From the NCBI GenBank assembly GCA_045640985.1, contig JAZUFZ010000013.1, positions 1 through 64,000 of the forward strand: a stretch of DNA of 64,000 bases. Reading direction: 5' to 3'. Positions 37,401 to 44,435 of this stretch are shown here, in pieces (positions within the stretch are counted from its first letter, which is position 1; the number at the start of each line of letters is the position of its first letter). Under the pieces are notes generated by a model. That model had not been told where the DNA came from, made no database searches, and saw only the letters and a list, made by a program, of their open reading frames with translations. A program made the translations under genes and the position numbers. Source of the DNA: Colimorpha sp045640985. Lineage in GTDB: Bacteria > Bacteroidota > Bacteroidia > Bacteroidales > P3.

Positions 37401-40242
37401 CCGCCGTCATCTTCACGCTGTTGTAAACCACTTTCACGAAATTTCCGCCAAACACACTCAAAGGTGAACTCATGTCCGTTGACATACCATCATATTCACA
37501 AACCATCATATTGTTTGCGATAAGAGCGTAATTATCTGCTGAACCGGCGATGTTGTTCACCGAAATAGCAGCAGCGCCATGGGTTGTTTTGATTTTGTTG
37601 CGGGTAATCTTCAATGCCCCACTACAATCCTGCACCAGCACTAACGCGCCATTAAAGATAGAGCAATCGTTGATATAATTGCTGTCCACCACCAGATTAA
37701 ACTGATACTGTGCCTTGACAGCATTGGAGCCCATATCTGAGAAATTAGAACGCACCACTTTGCTGTTCATCGCACGGTTGTCGGAGGAAAATCCGATCAG
37801 ACTGACACCAATTCCACCTCCGGTAAAGTTACATCCGTCAACCAACAAAGAATCTGCACCAGAAGAAAATATCACAGTACGGTTTAAGGCAGACTCGACA
37901 AACTGACAATTCAAGAACTGACAATCCTTACTGCTATTGGACAATCTCACTACATATTGAGCATTGGCATCCCGGCGTTCATCCTGGAATATGATATTCT
38001 TGAAACGAATATGGGAAACTGCCTGCAAATCCAATAAGGCAGCATCTGTATTATCTGAACCTGCTGAAAATACAACTTCCCCGGAGCCTTGAGGTTCAAA
38101 TTGAACGTAACAATCCTTACTCAAGCCCAACAGTTCCGGCAGTACCAATGGACTGTATGTGCCTGGAGCCAGTTTCACTGTCAATTGGCCACCGATACCG
38201 CAACGGCTCACCGCAAACAGGAACTCATCGATAGTTGCATAATCCGGATTGGTACCTCCGACGGCAATATCTCCAGACAGAGAACCTTCGCAAGCGATAA
38301 AATCAACATGAGTAGAGTCGTTGAGTGGTTCGTAATCAATGTAAGGATTGCCTGAAATAATGATGGTATCCTCAACCCATGCTGAAATGCTGTGATATCC
38401 TTTGGTGTACAACTGGTTATTTGCAATCTGGACATTTGCAGTTGCACCTGCACCCAAGGTTCCGTTCCAGAAATAATGATTCAGTGGACCATTATCCAGC
38501 TGATATGTGATAGTCACGCCGTTTATAGGTGCTGTTCCGTAGTTTTTGAGCATTACACGAACCTGGTCTGGCTCATTCGCCTGGGCAGCATTGTCATAGT
38601 TTGGATATACTATGCTTTCCACACCACAGTCATACATCATAGGCATATTGCCCACTACTTCAAATTCAATATGGGGACGTTCCGTAGCAGAATATCCCGT
38701 CATGAACTTTTCCTTGTTGATGGCGTATGGATCATAACGGTAGCTTCCGGAATAGCCGTATGTATAGATGGTGTTCTTGTTGATGTTCGCGGTTGGGAAT
38801 GTCTGCACATAGGTTGCTGTAGGATTTGTCGTATGGTTTTGGTCACCATAGATAACCTGCACAATCAAGTCACTTCCTGCATAATAGAACGTATCCTGAA
38901 GATTGATTCGTATTTTCTGACCTGCAGGGGTTGGAGGCAATGTCAGATCACCTTCATACACAGGATGCATATAATCCATCGTATAAGGATGATTACCACC
39001 CGATACCGATGATGAAGTCGAAACATGACTATAATAGGCATTCTTCATCCTGATCTTCAATGTCGTGCGGGTCTGTGCCGCTGTTATTTCCTGTGCGGGG
39101 GTAAAATCTATAGCCACGATTCCACCAGCCTTATACCCCGCATTAACCATGGTAATACTATCATACACATACTCACTCTTGTTCGTAGCGTATGCCGGGA
39201 ATGGGAATTTATTATTGCTTCCCAGAGTGGCTGCCGGGAACTCTGCATAATTTGCAGTACCGCGGACATTATAAAATCTCATCCATGAACTGCCGTCCTC
39301 CGGCCAGGTAGCCGTATTGCGGTTCTGGGTAGCATCCTTAGCCACAATGCGGAAATACATCATAGTATCATAACCGCAGAAAGGAATATAGAATTTGTAT
39401 CTGTTTCCAGAACCCGGAATCATCGGCATCTTGTCTTTGTGGATAGTAGGATTGCTACCTGCTTTCCACAGCACATAAATAGAATCCGCATTCATACCCA
39501 CCGATGCTGAAGTGGAGATTTCTGCCATCACCTTGGTTCCACTGCTTGAAGGGGTAGCCAGCAAGTCAGGATAGCAGAGCATATTGATGGAAGGAGTAAC
39601 CATAGCCTGGGAACTTGCCTTCAGAACGATATCATCCAGATACCAGCCCTGAGTAGAAGTACCGCCGGTCACTTTTCTGTTCAAAGTAATACGAATCTGA
39701 AGCAGTCTGCTGCTCAAAGCCACACCATTGAAGAGGTTGTCCAAAGAGAACGACTCTCTTTTCCACATTGAATTGGAAGTTGGGGTCTGCTGCCATTCAA
39801 CGTAGGAACTCTTGTCAAAAGAACCCGTCACCGGGAAGCTTGAGCATCCGTTGTTGGTCGTATAGAAACTACGCAACGAAGACCATTCTGTCTGGTGGGG
39901 AAACTTAGCCTCCACTACAGCCACCACATTTGCACTCTGGCAAGCCGAGGCATCCACATCACAGATATGAGAGAACTCAAGCACATAATACTGCAACGAA
40001 GCATCAGTTGTCAAATCAATATTGTTCAACGTGAGCACAACATTCGATGCGTTATGACTCAGTTTCATGGCACTCGAACCGCCTGCATGAAGCGATGTCT
40101 GAGCCGCACCAGATCCTGTCAGTGTATAGGTCTGAGCTTCTCCAGTCTCAAAGCCCTGACGATACACTTCTTGCACTTGCGCATGGGAAATTGACCCACA
40201 TAAAGCAAAAATTAACCCCAATAATAGTGACTTATTCTTCAT
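28465..40242 (-). CDS. Giant type IX-secreted multidomain protein
   Basis: The start at 40242 (MKNKSLLLGL) opens a signal peptide ending SHAQ; the frame stays open to 40353 but that part crosses the promoter. The 3925-residue product has, in order: a MAM-like jelly-roll (about 25-205), repeated CARDB-like Ig domains, a parallel beta-helix (about 690-1000), more Ig-like and lamin-tail-like domains, a second beta-helix (about 1870-2200), more CARDB-like domains, a GEVED-type domain (DFNRDGEYSYAQE, about 3010-3110), a second MAM-like domain (about 3210-3390), CARDB-like domains and a type A T9SS sorting domain (YPNPFTTQT to VYQK). It is probably a surface or secreted fibre-like adhesin or matrix protein. 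No catalytic motif seen. Domain positions are approximate. Confidence 0.9.
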   Translation of the reverse strand: MKNKSLLLGLIFALCGSISHAQVQEVYRQGFETGEAQTYTLTGSGAAQTSLHAGGSSAMKLSHNASNVVLTLNNIDLTTDASLQYYVLEFSHICDVDASACQSANVVAVVEAKFPHQTEWSSLRSFYTTNNGCSSFPVTGSFDKSSYVEWQQTPTSNSMWKRESFSLDNLFNGVALSSRLLQIRITLNRKVTGGTSTQGWYLDDIVLKASSQAMVTPSINMLCYPDLLATPSSSGTKVMAEISTSASVGMNADSIYVLWKAGSNPTIHKDKMPMIPGSGNRYKFYIPFCGYDTMMYFRIVAKDATQNRNTATWPEDGSSWMRFYNVRGTANYAEFPAATLGSNNKFPFPAYATNKSEYVYDSITMVNAGYKAGGIVAIDFTPAQEITAAQTRTTLKIRMKNAYYSHVSTSSSVSGGNHPYTMDYMHPVYEGDLTLPPTPAGQKIRINLQDTFYYAGSDLIVQVIYGDQNHTTNPTATYVQTFPTANINKNTIYTYGYSGSYRYDPYAINKEKFMTGYSATERPHIEFEVVGNMPMMYDCGVESIVYPNYDNAAQANEPDQVRVMLKNYGTAPINGVTITYQLDNGPLNHYFWNGTLGAGATANVQIANNQLYTKGYHSISAWVEDTIIISGNPYIDYEPLNDSTHVDFIACEGSLSGDIAVGGTNPDYATIDEFLFAVSRCGIGGQLTVKLAPGTYSPLVLPELLGLSKDCYVQFEPQGSGEVVFSAGSDNTDAALLDLQAVSHIRFKNIIFQDERRDANAQYVVRLSNSSKDCQFLNCQFVESALNRTVIFSSGADSLLVDGCNFTGGGIGVSLIGFSSDNRAMNSKVVRSNFSDMGSNAVKAQYQFNLVVDSNYINDCSIFNGALVLVQDCSGALKITRNKIKTTHGAAAISVNNIAGSADNYALIANNMMVCEYDGMSTDMSSPLSVFGGNFVKVVYNSVKMTAEANGKSAAKLGGSALTNCYFQNNIIATFDNYNYAFEYIPGTNVVVNNNDYYAAGTKLNKYNTNACNTLDIWHSYMNRDLQSKSVDPSFMTTSDPLDLRTFSQDLSEIAVPIPEVTTDIYGTARHTPDPCPGAFEFEPLYYDFSVVEVLEPLSDYCEASAQTPIRIRVMNSGLRDYDPATSGAAAIKYSCTAPGVVGQNNSGTINVNVPIPTGESVEITAPQTLNLLPRGDMDSIYHIYFWVSATIDPNQLNDSLVFEVTSHAHLAAPDNVSINVPYSQSGLLSVSQGVRQWETSMYNGISSEPSIIYWYADEDATEFLQTGNPLETTPIFDDTTFYVRQRREVPMMRISEIQFSKELSRGATSPRPDFMHSGTNFAIELTNVGDGPASLWGDSLVITSNEVAYQNKILAMPNIVIQPGNSVVVQYYASASTTDSTVTFKTTTLTPPANKNLGIMYRHGGQLVDAVATNAITVQTIWTRLHVPESIWKGAGITVPVDAGGLTRLSWPNPAAAPVNSAPMWRVATAEQPLTMGTTNPALIKYRPSECEGSIGTVHVNVTNKPVVDLAIDGLAFEDGCGLYEEEVVVNVHNFGVEACSGVSLHCSINDSIISNGYIASIGAGENIRYTFPQLAPLHAPVDTIFNVKVWADAKTSDARHINDTNAVSVNVLFTPAPPATTSFDADYGTRTTLSVPAHTTGEPLIWYDRNMVAVDSNNTHMTDYLYLPDTFYVSASAMIPSDSHVGNLTSSSTKGGYPSPYNPTNKSCKQQMIFSAYDLSRAGLLPGMVSGVSFYIADILTETNSVEFSTYQISIGTISDTAYGSSTAFKSDLTPVYEATNLTVSDAMGPWMKHNFNTNFSWDGTSSIVLQVYFELAGNKNTKGAQTKYTATAQKTCLYKTSASGTCSTATTGTSSKNRPDVLFHGLEYGCESHASMVPVNVVNIPAIEATVLWPDGIDTVQYASCGSTPLEVVVSNRGLNNISDYTIDYWLDQAHHTFTGVDTVYPGQDRLVSLGLHDIMPGRHSLKVVVNAVGDNVHSNDTVSRGFNVKFCSGNYSIGSGRDYETFAAALDTLTGAGVDGAVVFEIASGVYEGRMELGAAPGVSERNTITFISETGNPEDVVLKATPTANNNYVLRIAGNEYVSLSGVTVYAEITSNVATAYGNVLVLDNCKHITLTDNIFRTTGGMYKVTNSNVITIGNNVRDVYITNNRIDSGYCAFASDVAAEHGASNIYIAYNTIDGFANQGILFENVDTVTINENLIQSAMTESKLPLTAITINTHTGPLDIEKNVINVVDAKNGGKRGIMLENVVATPAIRTTIYNNMISCYGTSAQGAVPNGINIKGVQYANIYHNSVRIYAGASQSKSYAFYADEGCSMVNVMNNVFSSFCKGYAYYVKANAVQSSDYNVYYSTSPTQLAYWAAETPTIEELRTANGTDANSFVEAPEFTSTSDLHMLIGQFSSKGTATEVTTDIDGTTRHPIQPTIGAHEFFCQDHDVSIVTIEEPFWPASISNPNNVETDTVRVVVRIFNNGNSTETNLTWWAEILGTDLRTPNANIAILEPHQMISDTLYIPTILGLIDTQQIRVHLQMSGDQDTTNNTREAAFYIAPAFDFQATAIRAITTGRGSVPDGCYLQNTPVEITIKNVGKKPIPSMARLTIGFRASVRTGADYIPTLPVTPQTEVAYTTVMVPVNGTTTIRFANTANLYPTGLHNDVSVYIQGWATYQYDLVNANDTTNKVAVDSYYTPDMPEGEDAYIPYAGWDTLHATQSDNLIIRWFEARDTNNFDGHFYNGSGSAAASQKWGPTPQYFNDHTYYLATKTSHNCRSSFSPITVHVNPQVSTDVAVSAIEAPRTTGRVYAENDTVKVRITNYGTSAVSNIPVVYEIRSGSNKNPVIQRADEVCTTTIPAGGDFVYEFRTLWNNVEDPTAQKSFYIRSWTDLASDMVRINDTNRIDAYATTNHFWTIPERAYYDYASEDTFTVDITKVAFNTLYTEFFPIGYPYHNFGVYHNHYPTDGTSFDERGVPVLHLTRGTTDTLHIITTNVEDVYDRRTPVQIAALIDFNRDGEYSYAQECVLDTIVNTLTDVKKVITIPNSAEFGHMRMIICAESDTSHHFIDPNGGWFNDIAEGQTQTYLLSIDKNPPTVDAAFCRLVSPTDHIVDTSNHYVRFVIANKGFSALSNIPVAYSFISNDTIISDTMYVEGPLAPGQTMMASLPYHEFDMGTTWVNILLAQPNDADSTNNLFTYDYHRFETKICTWEDSFDDVNEWYAPQGITPYTHNYWEYGAPTKAEFRSMPSSPNVWATGLSNNVTSGVYGSRSYLYTPIFNTRIVRTDTLSFKMCALLPENSFMGIEFLNYLGQWVPLNYTEEHLGVTDWYPEGEDHFIAIADTRWQLYQFKTSMISSDFPQKVQFRFVFGTKPGISSFANFGIGCAIDNVKLLRAQRAVDVGVIDIIEPTKPKFGEWVAPKVVVKNFGYETQTGFTITYRPYGSVIAKRGTWEGRLRPSDTCHFTFTEAPFLVTSDFPDTFSICATTVVASDLYNDNDTTCREFYLNPLNYDLALIEFTHPLGQVVAGDSVAITVKMRNYGLQPITQARLTYEFNGGRQRVTELVNFDSLCGGLGLPSMEYCEYTFRQKVRTNMGYMSLKGYCQYDLDEYVLDDTTTGSFEGITNIVDMEASSILLDDTDPAGTRVSLIVHNRGSMSANSFEVGYYIDGDTNTTVRETYYTEAPLASLTEATHLFSTILPQRDSAYSQITAFVHIDNDNDPDNDTTSTIQNRFIDIVVRKVLVEENRQPDCYVRLEVENVGNLPLTQPYTITAEVNGTLITETLSRPIYPGSLYHLDFSQKVPKNNQRSYSGYGHISSEFDINHHNDTTYTVNVINYFEEIDSVVAELPYTLSQNYPNPFTTQTAVDVYLPEGGDLQFFILDIMGRTIYSQHYKLDQGSHTIIYNHPLPSTGIYYYGIAINEKRLIRRMVYQK

Positions 40243-40330
40243 TTCGTATAAATGTTTCTTTTTCGTTTTCAATAATATACGCGCACATTTCAGCACTTCA
40301 GGTACCAAAACTGCACACTTTTTCAAACTG

Positions 40331-40362
40331 CAAATATACGAAAAAATTCCCAATCAGAACAA
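40331..40362 (-). promoter_or_regulatory. Promoter of the giant gene, overlapping a terminator
   Basis: On the minus strand TTG (40360-40362), a 21-nt spacer and TATATTTG (40331-40338). The -33 half sits inside the rlmB terminator hairpin (40341-40378), so upstream transcription and initiation may interfere. The leader is about 85 nt. Confidence 0.6.
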
Positions 40363-40378
40363 CTTTTGGGAATTTTTT
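40341..40378 (-). terminator. Terminator of the ruvB-hutI-lolD-rlmB operon
   Basis: A 13-bp stem (40341-40353 with 40366-40378) carries an A-run on the left, which is a T-run on the minus strand, 49 nt past the rlmB stop. Confidence 0.85.
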
Positions 40379-40426
40379 TTATTAATAAAATATAATTTCG
40401 CGCAGGCAGACGCTTGGGAAAGTTCA

Positions 40427-41425
40427 TCAAGACTCCCTCTGGCGCAGTTTTTCGTACATGAAGATAGCCGCAGCAACCGACACATTAAGCGACTGGATTT
40501 CCCCGCATATTGGAAGTTTCGCTCTCACATCACAAAGGTTCAAAAGATCATTGCTGATGCCCGTTTCCTCAGCACCCATAATCAGCAGCGTAGGCTGTGT
40601 GAAATCCACTTTCAGATAACTGGTCGCTCCTTTTTCGGTAGCCCCGCAAATCTGTAATCCATACTGTTTTGAGAGGTTTACCACCGTCTTCAGATTTTGC
40701 TCACGGCATACAGGAATCCTCAGCAATGCCCCACTCGACGACTTGATGGCGTCTTCGTTGATCTGGGCACTTCCGTGGTCAGGAACCACAATGGCATCCA
40801 CACCCGCACACTCTGCCGTTCTTGCAATGGCGCCGAGATTTCGCACATCCGTCACATGATCCAGCATCAGTATATACGGCACACGTCCCTTAGCCTCCAG
40901 AATAGGCAGCAGATCAGCCACCTGACGGTATCGTATAGGCGAAATTGTAGCCACAACGCCTTGATGGTTATTCTTGGTCAGCCGGTTCAGTTTCTCCACC
41001 GGGACATACTGGAAAGGAATACCACATTCATTCAGCATAGCCTTCAGTTCCCCTATCAAGGCTCCGCCAGCCCCAGTCTGTATAAACACCTTATCCAGCT
41101 GCTGTTCCGAACCGATAGCTTCCATTACCGGACGCAACCCATAAATCAGCTGTTGGTTTTCCTTAGGCTGTTCCCGCCGTTCACGACGACCCGCTTGAGA
41201 TGGTTCTTGGGGCTCTGACGACTCCACTTTTCCGCCATGAAATCGGGGGTTGGTTCCTTTAGGGTATCTCCCTGGTATCTCCCTGGTATCTCCCTGGTAT
41301 CTCCCATTCTGACGCTCTTCCAGAGCAGAGAAATCCAAGTCCTCATCCGGAGTCACCACACGCTTACGTGGGCGGTACTCCTTCTTTGCCGGAGCGTTCC
41401 ATTTTTTGTTAATAGTTTTTTCCAT
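40427..41425 (-). CDS. rlmB: 23S rRNA 2'-O-ribose methyltransferase, TrmH/RlmB type
   Basis: The 332-residue protein has a disordered, charged N-terminal ~85 residues, a substrate-binding domain (IYGLRPVMEAI to GVVATI) and a SPOUT methyltransferase domain (LDHVTDVRNLGAIARTAEC, LLIMGAEETGIS, SLNVSVAAAIFMYE). The family methylates G2251 of 23S rRNA. The N-terminal tail contains four 11-bp direct repeats (41263-41306) that read as RYQGDTREIPGRYPKG-like text. Because 11 is not a multiple of 3, all frames are cycled. Its start overlaps lolD by 17 nt. Confidence 0.9.
   Translation of the reverse strand: MEKTINKKWNAPAKKEYRPRKRVVTPDEDLDFSALEERQNGRYQGDTREIPGRYPKGTNPRFHGGKVESSEPQEPSQAGRRERREQPKENQQLIYGLRPVMEAIGSEQQLDKVFIQTGAGGALIGELKAMLNECGIPFQYVPVEKLNRLTKNNHQGVVATISPIRYRQVADLLPILEAKGRVPYILMLDHVTDVRNLGAIARTAECAGVDAIVVPDHGSAQINEDAIKSSSGALLRIPVCREQNLKTVVNLSKQYGLQICGATEKGATSYLKVDFTQPTLLIMGAEETGISNDLLNLCDVRAKLPICGEIQSLNVSVAAAIFMYEKLRQRES
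41263..41306. repeat. Four tandem 11-bp units inside rlmB
   Basis: ggtatctccct is repeated at 41263, 41274, 41285 and 41296 (last base changed to a). The same unit recurs at 63501-63544 and its relatives build the palindromic elements at 24662 and 53157. Confidence 0.95.
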
Positions 41426-42059
41426 CTCGAATTACAATTGTATGATCGGCCATACGGGCCAGTTCTTCATTATGGGTTACAATGATAAAGGTTTGCTGAT
41501 AACGGTTTCTCAAATCAAAAAACAGCTGATGCAGTTCTTTTGCGTGCTGGGAATCCAGATTTCCAGAAGGCTCATCCGCCAACACGACTGAAGGATTATT
41601 GATCAAAGCTCTGGCCACAGCCACGCGTTGCTGTTCTCCGCCCGAAAGTTCCGAAGGCTTATGATGCGCACGTTCCTTAAGATTCAATATCTCAAGGAGT
41701 TCCTGTGCTTTCTTTTCGGCCACGCTCATCGAATCGCCTTTGATGAGTGCCGGCATACAGACATTCTCAAGGGCCGTGAACTCCGGCAGGAGATTGTGAA
41801 ACTGAAACACAAACCCTATATGCTCATTCCTGAACTTTGCCAAGGCGTTGGTCCCCAGCGAGAACACATCGGTTCCATCGATGATGACCTTGCCTTTGTC
41901 GGGAGTATCAAGCGTCCCTACAATTTGCAGCAGCGTCGTCTTGCCCGCACCCGAAGCTCCTACAATAGACACCACCGCTCCTTTCTCCACCCGGAGCGTT
42001 ACATCCTTCAGAACCTGAAGGTTACCAAACGACTTGCAGACGCCTTGTACTTCAACCAT
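41409..42059 (-). CDS. lolD: ABC transporter ATPase, LolD type
   Basis: The 216-residue ATPase has Walker A GASGAGKTT, signature LSGGEQQR and Walker B VVLADEPSGNLD; the last is typical of the LolD/MacB/FtsE group. LolD powers LolCE extraction of lipoproteins from the inner membrane. No permease is adjacent, as often in Bacteroidota. It lies 3 nt after hutI and overlaps rlmB. Confidence 0.85.
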   Translation of the reverse strand: MVEVQGVCKSFGNLQVLKDVTLRVEKGAVVSIVGASGAGKTTLLQIVGTLDTPDKGKVIIDGTDVFSLGTNALAKFRNEHIGFVFQFHNLLPEFTALENVCMPALIKGDSMSVAEKKAQELLEILNLKERAHHKPSELSGGEQQRVAVARALINNPSVVLADEPSGNLDSQHAKELHQLFFDLRNRYQQTFIIVTHNEELARMADHTIVIRDGKNY

Positions 42060-42061
42060 AG

Positions 42062-43297
42062 TTACTGTTCTTTACCATTCAGAAACGCCTTATCCACCTT
42101 ATTTTCTCCGTAGGCGTAAGGCATATATTCGTAGGTTGGTATTTCCTTGGTGATGTAGAAGTTAGCGCGCTTTCCTACTGCAATACTTCCCAACTGGTCG
42201 CTCACGCCCATTGCATAACCGCTGTTGATGGTTACGGCATTGATTGCCTCTTCGGGAAGCATTCTATAATTCACACATGCCATAGAAAGTATCAGCTGCA
42301 TGTTTGGCGAAGGGGAAGAACCCGGATTACAGTCGCTTGCCATAGCCACACCCAATCCAGCCTCTATCATCTTTCTCACAGGGGCATATTGCATATTCAG
42401 AAAGAATGCGGCACCGGGAAGAACCGTGGGCATAGTCTCGCTTCCAAGAAGACACTTTATCTCCTCCTCACCGGTATATTCCAGATGGTCGCAACTCAAG
42501 GCATTGTATTTCACAGCTACCTGAATGCCACCCGAGCAGGCCATTTCGTTGGCATGAATCTTAGGCCGCATTCCGTGCTTGATTCCAGCCTCCAGCATCC
42601 GTTCAGTTTCCTCACAGGTAAAGAAGCCCGCATCACAGAAAACATCGATATAATCGGCCAGACCTTCGGCTGCTGCCTGTGGTATCATTTCCTTAATGAC
42701 CTTATCCACAAAATCTCCTTGACGGCCGCGATATTCCATTGGCACGCCATGGGCGCCAAGCAAAGTGGATTTTATCGTCAGAGGAGATGTCTCTTTCAAG
42801 CGCCTGATAACTCTGAGCATCTTCATTTCCGCTTCGGTAGTCATACCATAACCGCTCTTGATTTCCACAGCACCCGAGCCGAATCCAATCATCTGATTAA
42901 GACGATACATCGCCCCTTCATACAATTCATCTTCGGTAGCGTCCTGGACTCTTTTGGCCGAATTCAATATTCCACCTCCACGTTTTGCGATTTCATCATA
43001 GCTCAAGCCGCGTATTTTGTCGCCGTATTCAATTTCCCTGCTGCCCGCATACACAAGATGGGTATGAGAGTCGCAGAACGACGGAAATACCATTCTTCCC
43101 GTTGCATCGAACTCTTTGTCAAACGTCTGTTCCGTGAGATCTTTCATTTCCCCGAATGCCTTGATATGTTCATCTTCCACAATCAGATAGGCATTCTTTA
43201 TTGTATTCAGATGGGCCATATCCTTACCCATCACGCGAGTGCGAGGCTGATATTCCACCTGCACAAGTTCCTTTATATTCTTAACGAGCGTTCTCAT
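42062..43297 (-). CDS. hutI: Imidazolonepropionase
   Basis: The 411-residue amidohydrolase has the metal site DSHTHLVYAGSRE, then HANEMACSGG, CDHLEYT and SDCNPGSSPSPN, all diagnostic of HutI. It opens the imidazolone ring in histidine degradation. hutH, hutU and formiminotransferase genes are not in the window. It sits between ruvB (3 nt upstream) and lolD in a tight four-gene run. Confidence 0.94.
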   Translation of the reverse strand: MRTLVKNIKELVQVEYQPRTRVMGKDMAHLNTIKNAYLIVEDEHIKAFGEMKDLTEQTFDKEFDATGRMVFPSFCDSHTHLVYAGSREIEYGDKIRGLSYDEIAKRGGGILNSAKRVQDATEDELYEGAMYRLNQMIGFGSGAVEIKSGYGMTTEAEMKMLRVIRRLKETSPLTIKSTLLGAHGVPMEYRGRQGDFVDKVIKEMIPQAAAEGLADYIDVFCDAGFFTCEETERMLEAGIKHGMRPKIHANEMACSGGIQVAVKYNALSCDHLEYTGEEEIKCLLGSETMPTVLPGAAFFLNMQYAPVRKMIEAGLGVAMASDCNPGSSPSPNMQLILSMACVNYRMLPEEAINAVTINSGYAMGVSDQLGSIAVGKRANFYITKEIPTYEYMPYAYGENKVDKAFLNGKEQ

Positions 43298-43300
43298 ATC

Positions 43301-44326
43301 TTAAAATAATTCTTGTTGTATTCCATCCGATTTAATCTTGCCCAGATGCTGGTACGCCATTGGGGTTGCCACTCTGCCACGCGGGGTTCTCATAAGATAC
43401 CCTTCCTGAATCAGGAATGGCTCATAAACCTCCTCTACCGTGTCCGCCTCCTCTCCTACTGCCGTAGCTATGGTATTCAATCCCACGGGACCGCCTTTGA
43501 ACTTGTCGATAATGGTATTGAGTATTCTGAGGTCCATCTCATCCAGACCGTTTCTGTCCACATTCAACGCCTGCAAGGCATAGCGGGCAATATCCAGCGT
43601 AATCGTCCCGTCACCTTTTACCTGAGCAAAATCGCGCACACGGCGCAAAAGAAGGTTGGCTATACGGGGAGTTCCTCGGCTCCGGCGGGCAATTTCCATG
43701 GCCGATTCGCTGGTGATTTTCACCTGCAAGAGTCCTGCCGAACGGTTCACTATCTGTGTCAAGGTCTCAGCATCATAATAATGGAGATGGCACTTGATTC
43801 CAAATCGGGCACGCAGAGGAGCCGTCAGCATACCGCTTCTGGTAGTCGCTCCGATCAGCGTGAAGGGCTTGAGGTTCAACTGCACACTTCTTGCCGCAGG
43901 CCCAGATTCTATCATGATATCTATCCGGAAATCCTCCATTGCTGAATACAGATATTCTTCCACCACAGGTGACAACCGGTGTATCTCGTCAATAAAAAGC
44001 ACGTCGTTCCTGCCCAGATTCGTAAGCAGACCAGCCAGGTCTCCCGGTTTGTCCAGCACTGGACCTGAAGTCATTTTCATATTCACGCCCAACTCATTCG
44101 CAATGATTTGCGACAACGTTGTCTTGCCCAACCCCGGAGGACCGTACAGCAGACAATGATCAAGGGGCTCACCTCGCTCAATGGCAGCTTTTACAAATAT
44201 TTTCAAGTTCTCAACAGTCTGGGTCTGACCGGCAAACGCATCAAATCCCGTAGGACGCAAAGCGCGTTCTACTTCCCGTTCCATTGCCGACTGGCTTCCT
44301 CCTGTTGCATCCAGATTTTCGTTCAT
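43301..44326 (-). CDS. ruvB: Holliday junction branch-migration helicase RuvB
   Basis: At 341 residues it has the family's usual length: Walker A GPPGLGKTT, Walker B LFIDEIHRL, sensor 1 GATTRSG, sensor 2 RGTPRIANLLLRRVRD and the C-terminal winged helix (EPFLIQEGYLMRTPRGR). It drives branch migration with RuvA during recombinational repair. First gene of the ruvB-hutI-lolD-rlmB operon. Confidence 0.97.
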   Translation of the reverse strand: MNENLDATGGSQSAMEREVERALRPTGFDAFAGQTQTVENLKIFVKAAIERGEPLDHCLLYGPPGLGKTTLSQIIANELGVNMKMTSGPVLDKPGDLAGLLTNLGRNDVLFIDEIHRLSPVVEEYLYSAMEDFRIDIMIESGPAARSVQLNLKPFTLIGATTRSGMLTAPLRARFGIKCHLHYYDAETLTQIVNRSAGLLQVKITSESAMEIARRSRGTPRIANLLLRRVRDFAQVKGDGTITLDIARYALQALNVDRNGLDEMDLRILNTIIDKFKGGPVGLNTIATAVGEEADTVEEVYEPFLIQEGYLMRTPRGRVATPMAYQHLGKIKSDGIQQELF

Positions 44327-44345
44327 AGACTTCTAAATTCCGGTG

Positions 44346-44375
44346 CAAAGATACAAACTTTTTTTCAATTGGCAA
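44346..44375 (-). promoter_or_regulatory. Promoter of the ruvB operon
   Basis: TTG (44373-44375 on the minus strand), a 19-nt spacer and TATCTTTG (44346-44353) match the consensus, about 20 nt before the ruvB start. Confidence 0.75.
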
Positions 44376-44435
44376 AATAAAATATAAAACCTGACGTTAT
44401 AATAATAAATTCCATATCATTAAACATTCAAGACC

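Noticed and set aside
40243..40353. Extending the giant gene start to 40353
   Set aside because: The extra 37 codons cross the promoter and terminator hairpin. The signal peptide begins at 40242.
41263..41306. CRISPR-like array in rlmB
   Set aside because: The units are 11 bp, directly abutting, with no spacers and no cas genes.
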